Below are positions 57,641-64,000 of a stretch of DNA of 64,000 bases, piece by piece. Where the stretch lies: positions 124,001 to 188,000 of the forward strand of contig JAOTON010001699.1 in assembly GCA_034440635.1 (NCBI GenBank). The letters are read 5' to 3'. Under the pieces are notes generated by a model. The model searched no databases and was not told where the DNA came from. It worked only from the letters and a program-made list of their open reading frames with translations. The stretch is from Lepas anatifera. Lineage: Eukaryota > Arthropoda > Thecostraca > Lepadidae. The translations under genes were made by a program, and so were the position numbers. The first letter of the stretch is position 1; every line of letters begins with the position of its first letter.

Positions 57641-58994
57641 AAGGTGGTGCTCAGAGGATCTTTTGTGTTTTTACTGCTTTAAAGTAGAATTTTGTTGAAA
57701 TCAGGGCTAGCAAAGACAATGGTCAACATTTCAGCGCTGAAAATTTCCTCACTGGAGTAGGTAGCAATGCTGTTTTTTTCGGTTCCCCCACCTTGGCGGC
57801 GGAGGTGTTTATTAATAATGCACACTCGTGGACGTTAAAATCAATGCATAATTGGGACAGCGATGATCAGGAAGCTCCCCCCACGCCCCCAGGAGCGCCT
57901 GCAAGTATCAGGCACTCGGCGGGGAACGCACGACCGCCCCGCAGGGTGTGAGGGTGAGGGTCTGTACCCTACCCTCACCAGTGCACCCATCGGCACAGCC
58001 CCCGTCCCCAGACGAGTGCCCACACCCAGAACGCAGTTTGATATCGGACCCCTAGGTAGTTAGTTAGTTCTTTCGCTTAAACTCTGTTCATTGGTTAGCT
58101 AGCTATTTGGGCTTTAGGGCGCACGAACCTGATGAGGTTATATTATATAGCGCCTATATCTCTATCCCTGAGCTGCCTTCCAAACCCACTCACGCTATAC
58201 TCTAACTGGGGGATACTGCAGTGATCATAGAAGAGCATGGAGGATGACACGCTGCTGGAGGGGTTATCAGCCCTAGACTGTTATACGCCGTGCGGTCATG
58301 CCCAAGACTGCTACCCAGCCTGCTGTCATCCCTCTGAGGCCGCGCTCGGGGTCAGCTGTCCGTGCCGTATCTCTCTGCTACGGCGCCTGTAGTAGGTGTT
58401 CATCCTGCCGTATCCCTCTGCGGCGACACCGGAGGCTTCTATCCCTCTGCGACCAATCCAGCGACTTATGGTCTCTGCCACTGCCCTAATTGAAAGTTCC
58501 GACGCGCTGGCAGCAGGAGTTAGTGGTGGTGTAAGCGGCATCTTCCGTCCGGTCGAGGCGCAGACTTTAACCACGACATCCTCCACTGCGGAGGCCCGGC
58601 GGCAGCGCGACTTCAAAGCGGCTCATGGACTGACGTTACCACACCGACCGACATCTAAAGAAACCTTCCAAAAATAACGCCTGCTGCGTTCCATTGGTCA
58701 CAGGGCCGGTCTGGGTCACTCACAAACACGTATGCGGACGGATCGGTGTCCTCACTGCCATATTGAGATACCACCAGAGCCAGCACGCTCGTAGACACCG
58801 TCCCACCAACGACGCGGTGTAGGCCAAAACAGACGGAAGGACTGATATAAAGCTCTGTATGAAACAGAGCTCCTTAAAGCCAGATGTATGTTTCCTATGG
58901 GTTGTACATACCTTCCTGTGTATGATATTGTCATCCCTCTTCTGGGCAGTGGCGGTGCCAGTGTGTATGTGTGGGCGTTTGTGGCTGCCGCCGC
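57641..58994. other. No gene recognised
   Basis: Mixed to GC-rich. A plus-strand frame at about 57846-57948 reads DSDDQEAPPTPPGAPA and ends by several GTG donors, so an exon is possible. The rest has no supportable feature. Confidence 0.25.
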
Positions 58995-59493
58995 TGCCTC
59001 CCCCGGTCCTGTGTCGGCCGGAGCTGTCACTGCCTCCCCGGTCCTGTGTGCTGGAGCTGTCACTGCCTCCCCCGGTCCTGTGTGCTGGAGCTGTCACTGC
59101 CCCCCGTCCTGTGTCGGTCTGAGCTGTCACTGCCTCCTCGACCCTGTGTCGGTCGGAGCTGTCAGTGCCTCCCCCGGTCCAGTGTCGGCTGGAGCTGCTG
59201 CTGCCTCCCCCGGTCCTGTGTCAGCCAGAGCTGTCACTGCCTCCCCCGGTCCTGTGTGCCGGAGCTGTCACTACCTCACCCGGTCCTGTGTGCCGGAGCT
59301 GTCACTACCTCACCCGGTCCTGTGTGCCGGGCTGTCACTACCTCACCCGGTCCTGTGTGCCGGAGCTGTCACTACCTCACCCGGTCCTGTGTGCCGGAGC
59401 TGTCACTACCTCACCCGGTCCTGTGTGCCGGAACTGTCACGCCTCACCCGGTCCTGTGTGCCGGAACTGTCACTGCCTCCCCGGTCCTGTGTG
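58995..59493. repeat. 34-bp tandem array
   Basis: The unit is GTCACTGCCTCCCCCGGTCC plus TGTGTGCCGGAGCT, about fourteen copies. The right-hand copies are the most uniform, with CTACCTCACC. As 34 is not a multiple of three, the frames rotate from unit to unit; open frames across it are incidental. Confidence 0.92.
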
Positions 59494-62383
59494 TATGAAA
59501 ATGTGTCGACCGTTCGGTATGAAAATTCCGAAATTTCATCGCGATGGCGCCCGTTGGAATGCACGTGACGTGTTATTCAAGTGGTATATGACAGCCTCTG
59601 AGGGTTCGCCCTCCCCTTACCGAGATCCATCGCTGGCATTCTTTGCCAATTTTGTATGCAGGCATATGTTTGGGATATGCTATCACAGTGATATGACTCC
59701 TGAATTAGATGGTTTGAACTATCACACCACGGCCCATTCGAATAGATGCAGGCTAGACCAATCACGAAGGCGATAAGAATCGGCGGCGGCGCCTGTCCCG
59801 GCCGGCTTGACCGCCGTCGACCTCCGGGGTCATATCTGGGTCGGCCGCGGTCTTCCCGGACTGTAACCGACACGGCGCGGCGCGGCGCGGCGCTGCGATC
59901 CGCCGCTCTGAGGAGTCCGCACCTGCTGGTGGTCGGGTGACAGAGTGAGGGGTAGGGCGGCTCGGCCCACAATACCTCAATCAGACGCGTCCGAGACGCG
60001 CTGCATGCTGCTGAGGCGACGCCGCGTGATGAGGCTGTTCGACAGATCGTGGTGGCACTCAATCAGACACTCAATAAGGGCTTCACCGCTGAGGTGCATG
60101 TTGCTCACTTCCACTTTTGGGAAGGAAGTGGTTTGGCTGAGACGTGATGTAGGCGTGCTGCTTTTTTTGTCTCTGCCTGCCAATATGCAAAATTTGTGGA
60201 GAGGATGGAGGTGACAGTGGAACAAACTCCATTTGTGTGGAATGCACGGAGTAAAAACTAGAGGAAGAATTGAACACAGAGAAGCATGCTATCCAGGTGG
60301 GATGTTTGACCAAGTTTGCTCCGAATCGAGTAGAATCACGTTCAGCGCCGTGTCGTCCCAATCGCATGGAGTCAGGGCAAACCTGTGTGACAATCCTGTA
60401 GCCTGGTCGGGTATTGACTTCCTACAATCCCGGCCAAAACCCTGGCGGCCACTGGCAGTAGCAAATCTGACTGAGTGGCACCACCGTAACCTACGGTATT
60501 CCTGGCACCGTGGGAGGCACCGTACCAGTGGAGGGGAAAACTACCTGGATGACGGTATGCACCAGGGCTCACTTTGCTTCACTGCCTCTGCTATTTGGTC
60601 GTATGGAAAATTGAACTTCATCTGTATTACCAGAAGTTGATTGACAGCTCAATTCGGCCCAGAGTGGTTGATCATTAGCCTTTACTTTTTTCTTGTGTTA
60701 TCGGCAATTGCTAGACGTATAACCAAGCAAAGGGATAATGTGTATGTGTCTAACGTGTATGTGTTTGTCATACCAAAAAGGTACGGAGCCGCTACCTCTA
60801 ACAATTTAATTCAATGTTAACCAATTCTAAAAATTCTCATTTATTTGATTTTATTTCTTTCTTTAGACAACCTTCTTATATCACTTGTTGCACGCACACG
60901 CAGGTACTGCGTCAGACGACACATTCTGATTAGCAGACGGCCGGTTCCAGCTCCGCCTGTAATTTGCGGGCGTCAGCAGCGTGCTGGTGCGTGGTGTGGG
61001 ATCGTTAGTGCGACGCTACCTGCAGCGCGTCCGCCCCCACCATCGACTGGACGCCCGGCCGAGGTCGCGCCTCCCACGTCTGCCCAGCTTCAGGGTCAGC
61101 TGCCCCTTCTGCTGCTGGTGTGGCCCCTGACTGGTTCTTCGTGTGCGCTCCTGCTAACGCTGAGACTCTCCCAGGCGGCTCATCACGCCCTGAAGACGCT
61201 GGCAGATTTCCTGAAGTCAGGGTCAATTCGCCTGCTGCTGCAGCAGCTGGGAGCACATGTGTTAACGCTGAGGCCCTCCGCCGTGGACATTGCCGTCTGG
61301 TGCTACCGTGGACCTCCGCTAATTCTCCCAGTATTCTACACCACTTCCTCCCTGATAATGGCGAAGGGAGGAAGTCTCGTACTGAAGCTGGTGCAAGCTT
61401 ATAGCGGCTGGACTGCAATTTCAATACTATAAAAATACGATGCAATCTGCATTGGATTCGTTACGCTGACTGGGAAATCCAAGACGATGAGAGTTACCGT
61501 CGCTTCTTATCTACTTTTGACCTGAGAAACTTTTCTTTTTACTCATCAGGTTGCAGGTATATCCTGTTCCTAAAGCATCAGAAGGGTTCAGACTTGAGAA
61601 TCACAAACAAAGCGAATCGCATCAGGTCTTTTCATTGGTGCAGGTGTGTCTGATGATTAGGTGCTGATGCTTGCCGCGGCATTTTCGCCCTGTCACGTGA
61701 TATTTACGCCGAAGCTCCAACCTCCACGGCTGACTGCGTGGGCGGCTGAAAACTTCAGGTCGTTACGAAATAACACCACCAAACACGTAACGAAATCAAT
61801 TTGTTTCGGCTCATGCAATTAGGATCCGCGACTTCCTCACACAGATTCCAGATAATTTCCAGGTGATCTAGCGATAACACCTATGGCATGGAGCCGGAAG
61901 TAAATGTGCGCGCACGACATTACTGACGAGGAATGTGAAATCGGGTGTGCAGCGGTGTAAAATCCCGTTTTGCTAAGTGACACTCCCTGCCATCCTCACA
62001 ATCACAAGTGCTGGTGCCTGAAGTCACGCTCCGTGGGCCGCTTATAGAGTTTAACATCGATTATTTCTGTATGATGACAGTTGAACCACCATCTGCCGGG
62101 TCCTTCCCACTCATTTTCCTCGCTCTCAAATTGCTATTAGTTCACGCCTTAATGATCACAAGTCCCAGAACAACCGAACGATCAGACGGCCTTTCTACAT
62201 CCCATAAACTGCGCGTGATCGTGATCACGTGTTTAAGCTGGGTGCAACATTAAGACATCGCCCGCGGCTGTAGTGCGATGACGCGAAAAATGAGATGTCG
62301 CCTTTGAATTATCCGATAAACCCGCTTCATTGGCCCATACAACTGGCGCAGAAAATGTGGACGGAAGCTCGGAGATAGCTTGA
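59494..62383. other. No gene recognised
   Basis: GC-rich parts at 59780-59940 and 60930-61340 are open in several frames on both strands. The peptides are Ala/Leu/Pro/Arg-rich without a named domain. No TTAA element with matching ends was found. The AT-rich spacer 60640-60880 has nothing recognised. Confidence 0.3.
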
Positions 62384-62792
62384 TTGATTGCCAGTGGCGG
62401 ATCTAGCCGGTTGGTTTGGGAGGGGCAAACCAAAGTCGAAAAGCAAAAAAAAAAACGTCGCGCAGTGAAAAATTGCGCTACAATATGCCTTTTCGGTAGG
62501 ATTTTGGGAACTGGAGACGAAAAGCAAAAAAAAAAAAAACGTCACGGGGTGAAAAATATCGGCTCAACATACATTTTTTCCAATCCAAGCCCCGATATTT
62601 ACACTGAACTTCCCTAATTCTGTTTGAAGTTGAGAGTTGAAGCACCAAAATTTTGCTTACAAGCTAAAAAGGAGTCGGGGGAAAAAGGAGGTCGATCGCT
62701 TTGGGGGGCAAAAACATAGTTTTGCCCCGAGCTTTTCCGTTTGGGGGGGCAATTGCCTTTTTTGCCCCCCTGGATCCGCCACTGTTGATTGC
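62384..62792 (+). mobile_element. hAT-like MITE F6, copy c, exact 8-bp target duplication
   Basis: TTGATTGC at 62384-62391 and 62785-62792. The element (62392-62784, 393 bp) starts CAGTGGCGGATCTAG and ends CTGGATCCGCCACTG. It contains A-runs and an internal repeat of ACGTCGCGCAGTGAAAAAT-like words. The best preserved F6 copy. Confidence 0.88.
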
Positions 62793-63474
62793 CTATTTAG
62801 GTGCGCCAACCCTCGTGGTCATATAGCGCCCACACCTCTCTTGGTTAACCAAGGCCTTCAGTAACCTCTTCCCGAAGAAATGTAGGTAGTCTGTTCTAGG
62901 TTGAGTCCTCTTATTTCTGGCCTGGGTCCTTGAAAATGTGGATTTCCAAAAAATCCAACAATCCGAAATGGATTGTATTTGTTGTCGACCGTTTGCCTGA
63001 AAGACTCATCGCCACATTCTCTTTGAAAGTCATAGGGTTAATGGCATGGGGACCTTGGCAGTTGGTACACCTGGGCAGCAATTCCTGCACTTATAGCTCC
63101 AGAAGATACAAATGCTTCCGAAATCAATTTCATTTTCGGCAGAAAACCAGTGATTTGTTTCGGAAGGCATCCCATAGCGTCATCATGTGCAATTTTAAAT
63201 ATATGCTATGTGACGATGTTCAAACCTTTATTTTCACACATCCTATCTAAGTATTATCGGGCTTAATGGTATGCAAGTATTTTACGATAGCGACACCGTA
63301 AAAACTCTGACAATAGATTTAACATTTATTATGACTTAAACATGGACTGTACATTTGGCGCCGGGTAAGCTACCGGCTTCATTGCCACATAATAATGACA
63401 GGTATTAACGGGGGTCAATCCCCACCGCAGGAAACCGCCATCCGTGACCCACCGGGCCCAGTGAAGAGGATCAT
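62793..63474. other. No gene recognised
   Basis: Mixed sequence between F6c and F7b. Confidence 0.35.
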
Positions 63475-64000
63475 TTAACACTCGCCCCGTTGGGCCTCCA
63501 AACCACCTTCGCCCCAGTGGGGGCTTCAAACACCATCCTCGATATCGGCTCCTCCGCGGGATAGCGGAAAAAACGTGAATACTGTTGGATAGCTCTTAAA
63601 CATTCATGAAGAAACCACCTAGGTCACTTTTTCGCTCAGATCAATATTGAGTTCCTGACAGGTCCTTGACTCTATCGTCGGACAGAGTTGAGCTAGTCAG
63701 TTTTTAGGCACCATTGGCTTTCGTATGTTACGGCGAATCCAATCATGTATGATACAAATATACAAGTGGCCTGGCCTAAGGTCAGGTCAAGGTCACTATC
63801 GGACCTACCATAGTCAATATGCATATCAATCGACTCACAATAATAATCCAAACGTAATGACATCAAAATTGAAGTTCTATCATCATTTCTAGTCAAGTTA
63901 TTGATCTAAGTCTAAAAACATGTCTAAGTGGCCTCAGATGACCTCTTGGAAGTCACAGGTCTAAACTTGCATCATTACCGTGGAGAGGGGCATAAGATAC
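63475..64000 (-). mobile_element. TTAA-flanked element F7, copy b, cut by window end
   Basis: TTAA at 63475-63478 followed by CACTCGCCCCGTTGGGCC. Collinear with F7a (33281-33639) and, past the position where F3d interrupts that copy, with 35896 onward. It shows the uninterrupted state of the F7a insertion site near 63800. Confidence 0.8.

Noticed and set aside
58237..58380. Small Cys-rich open frame starting MEDDTLLEG
   Set aside because: The start context is good, but there is no family match, no signal peptide and no supporting splice site.
60845..61445. Gene in overlapping open frames on both strands
   Set aside because: No frame shows a recognisable domain, and composition alone explains the openness. 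Left unassigned.

Overview
This is non-coding-dominated animal nuclear DNA, not a microbial or viral sequence. It has spliced-gene fragments with GT donor sites, four decayed CR1/Jockey-type non-LTR reverse transcriptases, two families of tRNA-derived SINEs, long minisatellites and many short non-autonomous DNA transposons. Exon-like stretches are GC-rich and the rest is mixed. An invertebrate, perhaps an arthropod or other protostome, fits best; the species cannot be read from the window.

Gene content is sparse. Two exons are recognisable by protein similarity. One is the first coding exon of myosin VI on the minus strand (17684-17867), ending in a GTGAGT donor. The other is the first helix of a Rab27-effector (Slp/Slac2-type) Rab-binding domain on the plus strand (50415-50542). 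The second lies directly after a 2.6-kb minisatellite of 24-bp units, and those units look like amplified copies of the exon's own start-codon region. A 27-codon first-exon candidate (43410-43490), a fibronectin-III-like scrap (14798-14905) and a 45-nt exon-like island (26630-26674) are weaker.

Most of the rest is a lattice of repeats. Several families of about 0.45-1.4 kb are flanked by TTAA (families named here F1-F5, F7, F11). Neighbouring copies often share a single TTAA, and copies are nested in other copies up to four levels deep (32902-36997). Five of these families (F2, F3, F4, F7, F11) share an unusual plan: TTAA, then a GC-rich palindrome of about 20 bp near the ends with a family-specific core, then an interior packed with AGGTCA/TGACCT words. 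Those words form direct, inverted and everted arrangements that match nuclear-receptor half-sites. A separate group (F6, F8, F9) has 8-bp target duplications and is hAT-like.

Layout: 1-4.8 kb GC-rich and unassigned, with a 23-bp array and an RT relic; 4.8-11.1 kb F4, F8, SINE, F2 and F1; 11.1-15.2 kb GC-rich with 31-, 24- and 27-bp arrays; 15.7-17.2 kb F6 and a tandem F1 pair; 17.7 kb myosin VI exon; 18.7-22.7 kb RT relics; 24-32.4 kb chained F5, F2, F3 and F4; 32.6-39.9 kb F8, then the deepest nest and further F4/F3 copies; 41.5-43.5 kb splice-donor array, GC island and candidate first exon; 43.7-47.4 kb F4 containing F3 containing F11, then SINEs; 47.8-50.5 kb minisatellite plus Rab-binding exon; 50.5-64 kb mostly unassigned, with F3, F8, several arrays, F6 and an F7 copy running off the end. 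No transposase gene, CRISPR array, rRNA or functional tRNA was found.
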